Assembly (NCBI RefSeq): GCF_900116515.1
Contig: NZ_FPBA01000006.1
Span: 152,747-213,925, forward strand
Direction of reading: 5' to 3'
DNA from: Geodermatophilus amargosae
GTDB lineage: Bacteria > Actinomycetota > Actinomycetes > Mycobacteriales > Geodermatophilaceae
Length of the DNA stretch: 61,179 bases
Below are positions 34,122 through 42,921 of this stretch, in pieces. The notes beneath the pieces are model-generated. The model did not search any database and was not told the DNA's origin. It worked only from the letters and a program-made list of their open reading frames with translations. A program made the translations under genes and the position numbers. Every line of letters begins with the position of its first letter. Position 1 is the stretch's first letter.

Positions 34122-36724
34122 GCGGCCTCGTCGTCGTAGTCCAGAACCGAGGCGTCCTCCTGCTCGACGGCGACACTGGACAGGTCCGCACTCCAGTACT
34201 CGACATCCGAGTCCGCCGTCCCCGGCAGCGGTCGGGGGAACACCAGTGCGACACCGATGACGACATCGTCGGTCGGGGCGGCCAACGGACGACGCCCCTG
34301 CGTGTCGGTGCGCGACTCCGGCTCGATCGGGTACAGGAGGACCAGGCCCTGACCGGGCCGCTGTGCGTTGCGCAGGCCGAGGATCTCGTCCCGGTTGCCC
34401 AGACTCTTGCCGGACACGTCCAGGTCGATCGTCTCGTCCCGTCGGCTGCTGAGAGTTTTGATGTCCGCGACCGCGTCGAGAACGACCTCGGACTCATGGC
34501 CCAGTCGCGCGCGCTTCACCATCCGCACCTGCACGCCGGCGCCGAGGTCGCACCGGTGCGTCTTGGCGGCAGGCGACGAGTTGCCGACCACAGCGACGCT
34601 CCACTGCGTCAGCGCGCCGTTGCGGACCCGCTTGGCGATGTAGTCCAGGAGGCGCGCGCGGTCACCGTCCTCTGAGCGCTCGTGGAAGGAGTAACTGCTC
34701 AGAAACGCAGTGACGTCCTCATGAGGGACCTGCGTGAAGACGGCGGTCTCGGCGCGCGGCGCGGTCTCCTGGAGGCCGTGTTGTCCAGCATCTCTGACGA
34801 GGGTACGGGCGGCGGCCGCATTGGCCTCCAGACGCGCCTTGCCACCGGGGGACACGTCGAAGAAGCGGCTCTCCACGAGGGTCCCGCCGTATGCGGCGTG
34901 CGCGAGGACCGCGGACTTCATCTTCGCCTTCGACGTGATGCTCATCTTCGGGTGCGAGCGCAGTCGGACGGCGAAGGTCAAAGGGGTCTCCGCCGGGTTG
35001 TGCATGTACCGCTCGATGTCACGGCGCATGTCGGCCTCCACCGTCGCGAGGTGGCTGAACCACTCGGCGAGCTCCTCGGTCATCCAGATCCGGGGGAGGT
35101 CGGCGTATCTGTCCCGGTAGCCGAACCACCGCCCCATCTGCAGGAGCGTGTCGTAGGCCGACACAGCCCGGACGAAGAGACTCGACACCAGACCCTCGAG
35201 GGTCAGGCCGCGAGACAGCGTGTTACCGCCGACGGCGATCGCGGTGACCGGGCCGGACTCGTAGTTCAGACGGTCGGTGCTCCGGTAGTTGTCGATCACG
35301 ACCTTCGTCTCGTGGACGACGGTCGGCAGGTGTTCCAGTACCGCGTCGAACGGCACCGGGGTCTCGCCGAAGTCAGTGGCCTGCACCAGGGGGGTCTCGC
35401 GCTCCCAGGCTGCGCGGAGGCGGTCCAAGGTCCTCCTGTCACCGTCGCGGAGCCGTTCCGCCACGTTCGCACGGAGGTGCAAGAGCGGCGCCTTGAACGC
35501 CTCGTGCACTGCCGTCTCGGTCGTCGTGTGGACCAGCATCGTCGAGTGCGGGTTGCCGCCACCACGCGCCCGTCGGGCTGCGGTCGCGAGCCAGAACCAC
35601 TCCACTGCTGCCTGCAGCGACCGCGTCACCGCCGGCTGGAAGGTCGCGGCCTCCTTCTTGTTGCGCGGCTTGAGGTCGTCCACCTCGTCGTCCGGGACGA
35701 TCCGCACCATGTCGTAGCCGCCAGGCAGGTCGGCCGGGTCCTCCCCGTCGAGGAGTTCCCGTCCGAAGAGCACCTCGGTCCCGTGGTAACCCACCGGCTG
35801 CGGCAGGTTGACGATGAAGTCGCGGGGATAAAAGTCCTCGTCGACGGACGGGTCGATCAGGAGGTTGGCGAACGGCGTCGCCGTGTAGCCGACATACCCA
35901 ACCTTGGGGAACTTGCTCAGGACATCGAAGAGGAGCGGATTGATCTTCGCCGTCGCGACTGTCGACTGGTCCGCCTCGTCGTCGATGATCAATGTCGGAC
36001 AGTTCTCGAGGTACTCGCCGGCGTTCTTGAGCCAGGTCCGCAGCTTTCGCAGCACGGCGGCGTTCTTCTTCACCACGAGGAGGAGGTGCTGGTCGGACGA
36101 GGCAAAGAAGGCCTTGGGGTTGGGCGGCGGTACGAAGTCATGCGTCTCGCTCGTGACCTGGTGCCACTGCCCCGGATTGGCCTCCACGAGGTCCTTCACG
36201 AGGCGGATCTGCGTCTGCCGCCGGAGGGTGTTGTGGATGCCGGACAGGACGATGAAGAGCTTGTAGCCGCGGTCCGCGGCCTTCGCCATGACGGCGGTGA
36301 AGTTGGTGGTCTTGCCGGACTGAACGAATCCGACGACCAGTCCCCGGGTGCGGAAACCGTCCTGCTTGGGGTGGTCGAGCAGTGCGACGATCTTCGTCGA
36401 CGACTTGTCGATCGACGCGACGTTGGCCTCGCCGAAGCCCTTGCGTCGCATCGACGACTCGAGAGCTGGCCAGTTCCGGTCGTTGTCCATGTCGGGGCCC
36501 GTGTACCAGGTGCGACGACCGTCCAGGAAGACCGATGAGGGCTCGTCGAGATTGCGGATCTTGAGGCTTTCCGCCTCGTGCCGCTCACGGACGGCCCGGA
36601 TGATCGACTCGTTAGCCCCGAAAAGCTGCAGGTTCTTCACTGCGTCGTGCGGCGTCATCGACTGCGTGAACTGCAGGAAGACCCTGTAGAGCTGGTCGAC
36701 CTCGTCACTCGTGCCGGCTGTCAT
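34118..36724 (-). CDS. Z1-domain superfamily-II helicase-like ATPase
   Basis: 868 residues from ATG 36724 (MTAGTSDEVD; AGGGGAG just upstream); ATG 36745 is the alternative. Motifs: Walker A GFVQSGKTTN (132-141), DEAD box IIDDEADQ (about 248-254), YTATPFAN (about 280-287), GGNTLSRGLTLEGL (about 499-512) and QMGRWFGYRDR (about 529-539). The Z1 domain is known from MORC/paraMORC restriction-modification loci. It opens the operon, so its expression likely sets that of the following four genes. All five lie head-on to the methyltransferases. Confidence 0.92.
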   Translation of the reverse strand: MTAGTSDEVDQLYRVFLQFTQSMTPHDAVKNLQLFGANESIIRAVRERHEAESLKIRNLDEPSSVFLDGRRTWYTGPDMDNDRNWPALESSMRRKGFGEANVASIDKSSTKIVALLDHPKQDGFRTRGLVVGFVQSGKTTNFTAVMAKAADRGYKLFIVLSGIHNTLRRQTQIRLVKDLVEANPGQWHQVTSETHDFVPPPNPKAFFASSDQHLLLVVKKNAAVLRKLRTWLKNAGEYLENCPTLIIDDEADQSTVATAKINPLLFDVLSKFPKVGYVGYTATPFANLLIDPSVDEDFYPRDFIVNLPQPVGYHGTEVLFGRELLDGEDPADLPGGYDMVRIVPDDEVDDLKPRNKKEAATFQPAVTRSLQAAVEWFWLATAARRARGGGNPHSTMLVHTTTETAVHEAFKAPLLHLRANVAERLRDGDRRTLDRLRAAWERETPLVQATDFGETPVPFDAVLEHLPTVVHETKVVIDNYRSTDRLNYESGPVTAIAVGGNTLSRGLTLEGLVSSLFVRAVSAYDTLLQMGRWFGYRDRYADLPRIWMTEELAEWFSHLATVEADMRRDIERYMHNPAETPLTFAVRLRSHPKMSITSKAKMKSAVLAHAAYGGTLVESRFFDVSPGGKARLEANAAAARTLVRDAGQHGLQETAPRAETAVFTQVPHEDVTAFLSSYSFHERSEDGDRARLLDYIAKRVRNGALTQWSVAVVGNSSPAAKTHRCDLGAGVQVRMVKRARLGHESEVVLDAVADIKTLSSRRDETIDLDVSGKSLGNRDEILGLRNAQRPGQGLVLLYPIEPESRTDTQGRRPLAAPTDDVVIGVALVFPRPLPGTADSDVEYWSADLSSVAVEQEDASVLDYDDEAA

Positions 36725-37015
36725 CGAACTCCCCTGTGCGGACATGGCTGCTGAGAGGGTAATCGGCCGTCTTGACTGTGAGTGTTCACGCGACACGATC
36801 TCGTTAGCAGTGGGACAGTGGTGGGCGATGCCTCCGCGGAGTCAGCGCTGGCCCGCCAGACACATGGTCAAGGCGGTCGACATCAGCGCCGAGCCGCTGT
36901 CCTCCGATCGCAGGAAGTCGTGCGCCACGCTCACGATGGGGTCCGGTCCTGCTGATGTCCTCGTCGCGCCGTCCCGTCCGGACCCGGTGAGTCGAGAGGA
37001 ACCGCACGACCGCTC
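36725..37015. other. Island boundary spacer
   Basis: This stretch contains the likely promoter region of the Z1 operon (minus strand) and no supported gene. It ends where a decayed copy of the gene at 39839 begins. Confidence 0.4.
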
Positions 37016-37232
37016 ACCGAGCGGACGCCGTGGGCGCTCGCCGTCGCCGGATGCTCCCGTCCGACGATGCCCACAACTACGACGTCGTCCTCCGCGCCTT
37101 CGATCCGGCGTTCAGGCCGTGGCGTGGCGGCGGAATGGCGAAAGAGCCCCCAGGCACTGTTCCTCCGGCACGGCCTGGCCCGGCTCGCCGGAGACGCCGT
37201 CTGGATCGACGACCCGAGTGACCTCCCCTTAA
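37016..37232 (+). pseudogene. Decayed partial copy of the 117-residue gene at 39839
   Basis: The bases accgagcggacgc, then tgggcgct and cacaactacgacgtcgtcc, match the intact gene from 39848 on; after a gap of about 140 bp the match resumes (ttcctccggcacggcctggc) and ends at gatcgacgacccgagtgacctcccc. In frame pieces it reads AHNYDVVLRAFDPAFRPW and later FLRHGLARLAGDAVWIDD against AHDYDAVHRTFGPAFGPW and LLRHGLARLAGEVVGIDI. The middle is deleted and the frame shifted. This is a duplicate remnant, not an independent gene. Confidence 0.75.
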
Positions 37233-37260
37233 ACCCGCCTCCGCGGCCTTCGCGGGCATG

Positions 37261-37779
37261 TCACAGCCACGCCTCGATCGCGTCCAACTGCGAGTGAGTC
37301 AGGCCGACGGACAGGTCCGGGGCGACCACCAGCACGTGCGGATTTGCCGCCAGCCAGTCGCCGGTGTCGTCGGCCTGCTCAGCCAGGTCGTCGTCGATCC
37401 ACACGATCCGCCGGTCCGGCTCCGCGGCGGTGACCTCCTGGGCGACGGCCAGCTTCCACCAGCCTGACGCGCCGTCGAGTGACCCCAGGAAGCCGGTCGG
37501 CGCGCTGTCGGCACGGGCGTGGGTCTTGAGCCCACGCGGCAGGCCCATCGGCCCGGCCAGCAGCCGGTCGGCGTCGGTGGTCCAGGTGGTCAGCCACTGG
37601 ATCTCCACCCGGCCCGACTCGTGCAGCTCCCGCAGGCGGGCGGTGATGGTCGGGTCCCAAGACAGCCGGAAGCCGTTGAACGTGCCCTGCTGCCAGCCCT
37701 CCGGCAACTGCCGGCGCGGTGCGTTCAGCACCCCATCGACGTCGAGCAACAGGATCGGACGGTCATCGGTCGAGGCCAT
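37261..37779 (-). CDS. HAD-superfamily hydrolase
   Basis: 172 residues from ATG 37779. The HAD nucleophile motif ILLLDVDGVLN is followed by WLTTWTTDADRLL (motif II Thr) and RRIVWIDDDLAEQADD (motif IV Asp pair). A small phosphatase or nucleotidase without a cap domain. Next to the Ter region; related HAD proteins often sit in such clusters, but a direct link is not shown here. Confidence 0.85.
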   Translation of the reverse strand: MASTDDRPILLLDVDGVLNAPRRQLPEGWQQGTFNGFRLSWDPTITARLRELHESGRVEIQWLTTWTTDADRLLAGPMGLPRGLKTHARADSAPTGFLGSLDGASGWWKLAVAQEVTAAEPDRRIVWIDDDLAEQADDTGDWLAANPHVLVVAPDLSVGLTHSQLDAIEAWL

Positions 37780-38054
37780 GGTCGATCCTCCGCGTGCGAC
37801 GGACGTGCGGTCGAGACGTCCCTACCCCGGGTCCAAGGAGCCATCGTCAGGGGAGGAGCGCCTCCGGGGACCCGCTCCCAGTGACGTCGAGCACGGGTTC
37901 TTGAGCGGCAGGCCCCCGGCTTGACCCCAGCGGGTGATGGGGGCCTGGGTTCCGTCGGTCCTGCCCGGTACCAATCCCGAGGACTCCGATCCGATCGAGT
38001 TCCGTTGGTCCGTTGATGTTCTGACAGGCGGGTGCTTCCCGCGGCAGGGGAGAG

Positions 38055-38936
38055 ATGTTCCGGGAACCGCTGCGCCGGGAACCGCTGCGCCGGGATCCGC
38101 TGGTCGTGGGCTGGGCCGTGGTCCTGCTGCTGGCCGGCTTCGTCGCGCTGAGCAACAACACCGAGTGGAGCGGCCACCTCGAGGCCGAGCGCGTCGCCGG
38201 CTTCCTCAAGGACCTCGCCGAGGCCTTCCTCTGGTCGTTCTTCCTCCTGCTGCTGCTCGCCTGGGTGCGTGCGAAGGGCTGGTTCGGCGACCCCGGCGCC
38301 CCGGCGCCCCGGCACGCCAAACCCGAACGGCCGGCGTCCTCCTTGCCGTGGACCGACCGCTGGCTCCGCGACTCCCGCGAGCAGGCTGCTCGGACCCGGA
38401 CGGTCGACGACGGTGAGCCGGAGCTCGTCGCATGCCGGCACGGCGTTCCTGTCGGCCCCGCGGCCGAGGGGCAGATGCCGGTCCTGCGTGCCCTGTCGGT
38501 CAGCCACACGATCGTCCGGCCCGGCTCGTCGGTCCTCGTCACCTGGTGCTTCGAGCACGCGCGTGACGTCCTCGTCGACGGCCACGGCGGCCACCCGCGA
38601 TGCGGCGAGGCCCTCGTCCGCATCGACAGCAGCCGCCGCGTCGACGTCACCGGCCGCAACCGCTTCACGACGACGCCCGCGGCCACCCCCGTCATCGCCG
38701 CTGTAGCCGTTCCGCAGCTCGACCTCCCGAGCGTCGCGGCGCCGCCGCTGGTATCGCTGCGCGCCGACGTCGCCGCCACCGTCGGGGCGCCGTCGCCGGT
38801 CACCCAGCGGCTCGACGCCTTCTGGGCCACCCAGGACGCCCTCCGCCCGCAACTCGAGGTGTCGCCGCGCTTCGTCGGCGTCCCCGAGTCCCTCGTCCAG
38901 AGCCTGCGCCGCGCCGAACCGAAGGATCACCAGTGA
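38055..38936 (+). CDS. Membrane protein of the Ter-region (293 aa)
   Basis: The N-terminus is a degenerate 15-bp tandem repeat encoding REPLR/RDPL, followed by two transmembrane segments (VVGWAVVLLLAGFVALS and AFLWSFFLLLLLAWV) and a long soluble tail. The tail has a Cys-rich strand segment (SSVLVTWCFEHARDVLVDGHGGHPRCGEAL) like an Ig-type sandwich and ends SLRRAEPKDHQ. No family recognised. Its stop overlaps the start of the DUF4407 remnant by 4 bp, so they were an operon. Confidence 0.65.
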   Translation: MFREPLRREPLRRDPLVVGWAVVLLLAGFVALSNNTEWSGHLEAERVAGFLKDLAEAFLWSFFLLLLLAWVRAKGWFGDPGAPAPRHAKPERPASSLPWTDRWLRDSREQAARTRTVDDGEPELVACRHGVPVGPAAEGQMPVLRALSVSHTIVRPGSSVLVTWCFEHARDVLVDGHGGHPRCGEALVRIDSSRRVDVTGRNRFTTTPAATPVIAAVAVPQLDLPSVAAPPLVSLRADVAATVGAPSPVTQRLDAFWATQDALRPQLEVSPRFVGVPESLVQSLRRAEPKDHQ

Positions 38937-39828
38937 GCAACCCCACGTCCCGCCGGTCCGTCCGCGCAGCCCTCGCGGAGCAGCTGCTCACCGTGGCCGG
39001 CGCCAATCGCGAGGTGCTGCGCGACGCGCCCAAGGAGCGCGGCAAGCAGGTCGCGATGGGTGCGGTGCTCGTCTCCACCGCCGGGCTCGCCGCGGTCTCG
39101 GCGAGCTACGCCCTCCACTTGGCGCTGCACCTGCCGTGGCCGTTCGCCGTCGTCGGCGGCCTCGCCTGGGGGCTGGTGATCCTCAACCTCGACCGCTGGC
39201 TCGTCGTCTCCACACCGCGGTTGAAGAGCAAGACCGGCACGATAGGTATGGCGCTGCCCCGAGTGCTGCTCGCCGTCCTCATCGGCGCTGTTGTCTCCAC
39301 GCCGCTCACCCTCGCCGTCTTCAGCGCCGAGATCGGCACCGAGGTCCAGAAGATGGCCGCCGAGGAGGAGGACGCCTTCACGCAACAGCTCGCCGAGGAC
39401 AGCCGCTACGCCGAGCTGCCGGCCATGCGCGAGGAGATCGCGACCCTTCAGGCCGACATCGCCGACGGCGTGACGCCGGCTGATGTCGACGCGGACCCCG
39501 CCGGCTCATCGCGTTGGGCGAGGAGAAGGTAGAGGAGCGTGTCCGGCTGCGGATGCAGACCGAGTACGAGGAGGCCGAGGTGCTCGCGAAGTCGGCGCTC
39601 GCGGCCGCCGAGGCACGCGCTGCGCGGACGCTGGAGGCGGAGTCGCGGGCGACGGGGATGGTCCTCGAGGCTCAGCTCGAGGTGACCCGCCAGGGTGTCG
39701 AGCGGTGGCGGGACCAGCAGCTCACCCCAGCGGGCACGAGAGGCGACAATGGCATCGGCGCGAGCTTCGTCAAGCAGCCTCGTCCCGGGCCGCGACCCGA
39801 CCCATGGCCGGTCGGGACCCAGAACTGA
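38933..39828 (+). pseudogene. Internally deleted and frameshifted DUF4407 membrane protein
   Basis: From GTG 38933 the frame gives the DUF4407 N-terminus: three transmembrane segments (ALHLPWPFAVVGGLAWGLVI, LPRVLLAVLIGAVVSTPLTL) and the start of the coiled coil. At about 39505 the frame breaks; the C-terminal family helix (IALGEEKVEERVRLRMQTEY ... RATGMVLEAQLEVTRQGVE) continues in another frame. Roughly 200 codons, including the second membrane region seen in the intact paralogue at 48868-50265, are missing between the halves. The deletion is too large to be a sequencing error. Confidence 0.8.
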
Positions 39829-39838
39829 GGAGGACCCG

Positions 39839-40192
39839 GTGGCCCTGACCGAGCGGACGCTGTGGGCGCTGGCCGTGGCCGAGTACCCCGTCGTCGACGC
39901 ACACGACTACGACGCCGTCCACCGCACCTTCGGTCCGGCGTTCGGGCCGTGGCTGCCGGTCGCCGTCCGCCACGGAAGCGGCGCGGTGACGGTGCTCGCC
40001 GTCGGCGGCAACACGGATCCGGTCCGGGCCCTCACCGCAGTGGTGGGCGAGTGGGCGCGCTGTCCCGAGGCCCCGACCGCCGGCGATGTCGCCCGAGAGG
40101 CCCCGCAGGGACTCCTCCTGCGGCACGGTCTTGCCCGGCTCGCCGGCGAGGTCGTGGGGATCGACATCCCCGGGGACCTGCCGCTGCGCTGA
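39839..40192 (+). CDS. Hypothetical protein of the Ter region (117 aa)
   Basis: GTG 39839 with a strong ribosome site (GAGGAGG, 5 bp upstream). Soluble; contains RTLWALAVAEYPVVDAHDYDAVHRTFGPAFGPW and a closing LLRHGLARLAGEVVGIDIPGDLP. No known domain. It follows the broken DUF4407 gene by about 10 bp and has a decayed duplicate at 37016-37232. Confidence 0.6.
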   Translation: MALTERTLWALAVAEYPVVDAHDYDAVHRTFGPAFGPWLPVAVRHGSGAVTVLAVGGNTDPVRALTAVVGEWARCPEAPTAGDVAREAPQGLLLRHGLARLAGEVVGIDIPGDLPLR

Positions 40193-40402
40193 CGGCGCGT
40201 GTCTCGCCCGGCTCTCGGTCCGTGCGCACGAGTCACAGCCGTCCCGCGCTCACCCGCACGAGGCGTCAGACCGTGGTCTTCCGAGTCGCGGTGAGGCAGC
40301 ATCCCGAGCCGGTCCGCCACCGTTCCGGATCGAGCGGCCACGTGCCGCGCGGTGCGGCGACCTGCCGTCCCGCAGCTGGGAACACCAGGGGAGAAGAACA
40401 CC

Positions 40403-40984
40403 ATGACTGTCGTCCTCGCCAAGGGTGGGAACGTCTCGCTATCCAAGGAGGCCCCCGGCCTTAAGGCCATCAACGTCGGTCTCGGTTGGGACGTCAACAC
40501 GTTCTCCAACTTCGAGTACGACCTCGACGCCTCGGCGATCATGCTCGACGCCAGCGGCAAGGTGACGCCGGACGACTCCGGCTTCGTCTTCTACAACAAC
40601 CTGCGCAGCCCCGACGGGTCGGTCCTCCACACCGGTGACAACCTGACCGGTGAGGGCGACGGGGACGACGAGATGATCCAGGTCGACCTGACCGCCGTCC
40701 CGCAGTTCGTCCAGAAGATCGTCTTCCCGGTGTCCATCCACGACGCCGACAACCGCCGGCAGAACTTCGGCGGCGTCCGCAACGCCTTCATCCGCGTCGT
40801 CGACCAGGTCACCGATCGCGAGATCACCCGCTACGACCTCACCGAGGACGCCTCCATGGAGACGGCGATGGTCTTCGGTGAGCTCTACCGGCACAACGGC
40901 GACTGGAAGTTCCGCGCCGTCGGCCAGGGCTACGCCTCCGGTCTGCGCGGCATCGCCCAGGACTTCGGCGTCAACGTCGCCTGA
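40403..40984 (+). CDS. terD: TerD-family tellurium-resistance/stress protein
   Basis: 193 residues from ATG 40403. Typical opening MTVVLAKGGNVSLSKEAPGL and GLGWDVNT, the two acidic calcium-binding segments (EYDLDASAIMLD and GEGDGDDEMIQVDL), and FVQKIVFPVSIHDADNRRQNFG. TerD domains bind Ca2+ with high affinity and are part of ter stress/defence modules. A stem-loop follows the gene. Confidence 0.95.
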   Translation: MTVVLAKGGNVSLSKEAPGLKAINVGLGWDVNTFSNFEYDLDASAIMLDASGKVTPDDSGFVFYNNLRSPDGSVLHTGDNLTGEGDGDDEMIQVDLTAVPQFVQKIVFPVSIHDADNRRQNFGGVRNAFIRVVDQVTDREITRYDLTEDASMETAMVFGELYRHNGDWKFRAVGQGYASGLRGIAQDFGVNVA

Positions 40985-40994
40985 CCAAGCCGTC

Positions 40995-41035
40995 AGCGGT
41001 CCGGTCCGGCGTCCTCGAGCGCGGGCCGGACCGCT
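40995..41035 (+). terminator. Hairpin after terD
   Basis: agcggtccgg (40995-41004) pairs with ccggaccgct (41026-41035). It could attenuate or terminate transcription between terD and the TerA-like gene; no T-run follows. Confidence 0.5.
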
Positions 41036-41068
41036 TGCTGTGCCCTCACCTCACAGAACAGACAGGTC

Positions 41069-41710
41069 ATGATCGACTACACCCGTCCGCCCAAGCAAAA
41101 GCCCGGTGGGGTTTCCCTCGGCAAGGTCACGCTGACCAAGGCGGCTCCGTCCGTCTCGCTGTCCAAGGCGCAGGGCGCCCGCGGGCAGATGCGCGTCAAC
41201 CTCAACTGGACGCAGCGGCCCGGTCGCGGCTTCCTCGGCAAGCGCGAGGCCGTCGACCTCGACCTCGGCTGCCTGTGGGAGACGACCGACGGCGACAAGG
41301 GCGTCGTCCAGGCTCTCGGCAACTCCTTCGGTGACCTCGACTGGCCGCCCTACGCCCTCCTCGACGGCGACGACCGGTCCGGCGCCAACAGCGGGGGCGA
41401 GAACCTGATCGTCAACCTCGACCACCTCGACGAGATCAGGCGGGTCCTCGTCTTCGCCTACATCTACGACGGCGCTCCGAACTGGGCCGCCGCGGATGGC
41501 GTCGTGACCCTGCACCTGGTGGACGGCGGCGAGATCACGGTCAAGCTGGACGACCACGCTCAGGACACCCGCTTCTGTGCCATCGCCATGCTGACGAACC
41601 AGCGAGGCCAGCTGCACGTCCAGCGCGAGATCCGCTACCTGCACGGCGACCAGGAGGACCTCGACCGTGCCTACGGCTGGGGTCTGCGCTGGAAGGCAGC
41701 GCGCAAGTAG
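41069..41710 (+). CDS. TerA-like TerD-superfamily protein
   Basis: 213 residues: GGVSLGKVTLTKAAPSVSLSK, then MRVNLNWTQRPG, AVDLDLGCLWETTDGDKGVVQALGNSFGDLDWPPYALLDGDDRSGA and YIYDGAPNWAAADGVVTLH. This matches the C-terminal TerD-superfamily domain of TerA. The DLDLG and LDGDDR acidic clusters are probable Ca2+ ligands. Acts with TerD in the same locus. Confidence 0.88.
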   Translation: MIDYTRPPKQKPGGVSLGKVTLTKAAPSVSLSKAQGARGQMRVNLNWTQRPGRGFLGKREAVDLDLGCLWETTDGDKGVVQALGNSFGDLDWPPYALLDGDDRSGANSGGENLIVNLDHLDEIRRVLVFAYIYDGAPNWAAADGVVTLHLVDGGEITVKLDDHAQDTRFCAIAMLTNQRGQLHVQREIRYLHGDQEDLDRAYGWGLRWKAARK

Positions 41711-41767
41711 TCCGCTCTCAGATCCCACTCCCGACCGCCCTCGCTGCGGTCACCTGAAAGGCATCCG

Positions 41768-42865
41768 TTGATCCGCTACTTCGGTTTCTCCGTCTTACTG
41801 ACGGTCGCCGCACTCGTCACCGCCGTCGTCTTCGGCGGGCCGGCCGCGCTGCTCGCCGTGGCCGTCCTCGGCGTCCTCGAGGTGTGCCTGTCCTTCGACA
41901 ACGCCGTCGTCAACGCCAAGGTCCTCCGGAACATGAGCCCGCTGTGGCGGAAGCTGTTCCTCTACGTCGGCATCTTCATCGCCGTGTTCGGCATGCGGTT
42001 GCTGCTGCCGATCGTGCTCGTCGCGGTGACGGCTCAGCTGTCGATCCCCGAGGTGTGGAACCTGGCGCTCACCGACCAGGAGACCTACGCCCGCAACGTC
42101 GAGGCCTCCGCCGAGGCGATCTACACCTTCGGCGGCATCTTCCTCTTGATGATCTTCCTCAACTTCGCGTTCGACGAGGAGCGGGAGATCCACTGGCTGG
42201 CGTGGCTGGAGCGCCCGCTCGCGAAGGCCGGGAAGCTGCCGTACCTCGCCATCGTCATCGCGCTGGCCGTCATCTACACCGGCTCGCAGATGGCCGACGA
42301 CGACAAGTACGCGACCGTGCTGGTCTCCGGGCTCGCCGGTCTCTTCACCTACCTGCTCATCGGCGGGCTCAACGAGCTGATGGAGTCCGACGACGACGAG
42401 GACGAGGACTCGCTGCCGTCGGCCACCGGCACCGCCACCAAGGCGGTCGCCGGCGCAGGCGCGGCGGCGTTCCTCTACCTCGAGGTGCTCGACGCGTCGT
42501 TCTCCTTCGACGGCGTCATCGGCGCGTTCGCCATCAGCAGCGACATCCTGATCATCGCCCTGGGCCTCGGCATCGGCGCCTTCTGGGTGCGGTCGCTGAC
42601 GATCTTCATGGTCGACCGCGGCACGCTCGAGCAGTACCGCTTCCTCGAGCACGGCGCGATGTGGGCCATCGGCGTGCTCGCCGCGATCATGATCCTGGAG
42701 CTGCGGTTCCACATCAGCGAGTACGTCACCGGCCTGACCGGCCTGCTGTTCATCGTCGCGGCGGTGATCGCCAGCGTCGTAGCGCAGAGGCGGGAGGAGA
42801 CCCACGAGGTCCCCGCGGTCTCCGACGAGGACCCGCAGACCGAGCGGGAGACCGTCTCCGTCTGA
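41768..42865 (+). CDS. DUF475/TerC-like integral membrane protein
   Basis: 365 residues from TTG 41768 (GAAAGG 6 bp upstream). A polytopic protein with two related halves, each with an acidic motif in a membrane helix (EVCLSFDNAVVNAKVL and EVLDASFSFDGVIGAFAIS), the hallmark of the TerC/DUF475 family linked to metal (Mn2+) export in its relatives. An acidic cytoplasmic loop (ESDDDEDEDSLPS) separates the halves. Follows the TerA-like gene. Confidence 0.88.
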   Translation: MIRYFGFSVLLTVAALVTAVVFGGPAALLAVAVLGVLEVCLSFDNAVVNAKVLRNMSPLWRKLFLYVGIFIAVFGMRLLLPIVLVAVTAQLSIPEVWNLALTDQETYARNVEASAEAIYTFGGIFLLMIFLNFAFDEEREIHWLAWLERPLAKAGKLPYLAIVIALAVIYTGSQMADDDKYATVLVSGLAGLFTYLLIGGLNELMESDDDEDEDSLPSATGTATKAVAGAGAAAFLYLEVLDASFSFDGVIGAFAISSDILIIALGLGIGAFWVRSLTIFMVDRGTLEQYRFLEHGAMWAIGVLAAIMILELRFHISEYVTGLTGLLFIVAAVIASVVAQRREETHEVPAVSDEDPQTERETVSV

Positions 42866-42882
42866 CGCCCCCTCGCCCGACC

Positions 42883-42916
42883 CGGTGCCCCGGCCGCCCG
42901 CGCGGCCGCGGCACCG
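42883..42916. terminator. Strong convergent terminator
   Basis: cggtgcc..ggccgc (42883-42897) pairs with gcggcc..ggcaccg, a near-perfect stem around a 4-base loop, between the DUF475 gene (plus) and the lipoprotein gene ending at 42922 (minus). Confidence 0.7.
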
Positions 42917-42921
42917 GCGTC

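Noticed and set aside
26743..36724. BREX or DISARM system
   Set aside because: The methyltransferases and helicase could suggest it, but no PglZ, BrxL, DrmA/B or phospholipase-D gene is present; Z1 and GHKL point elsewhere.
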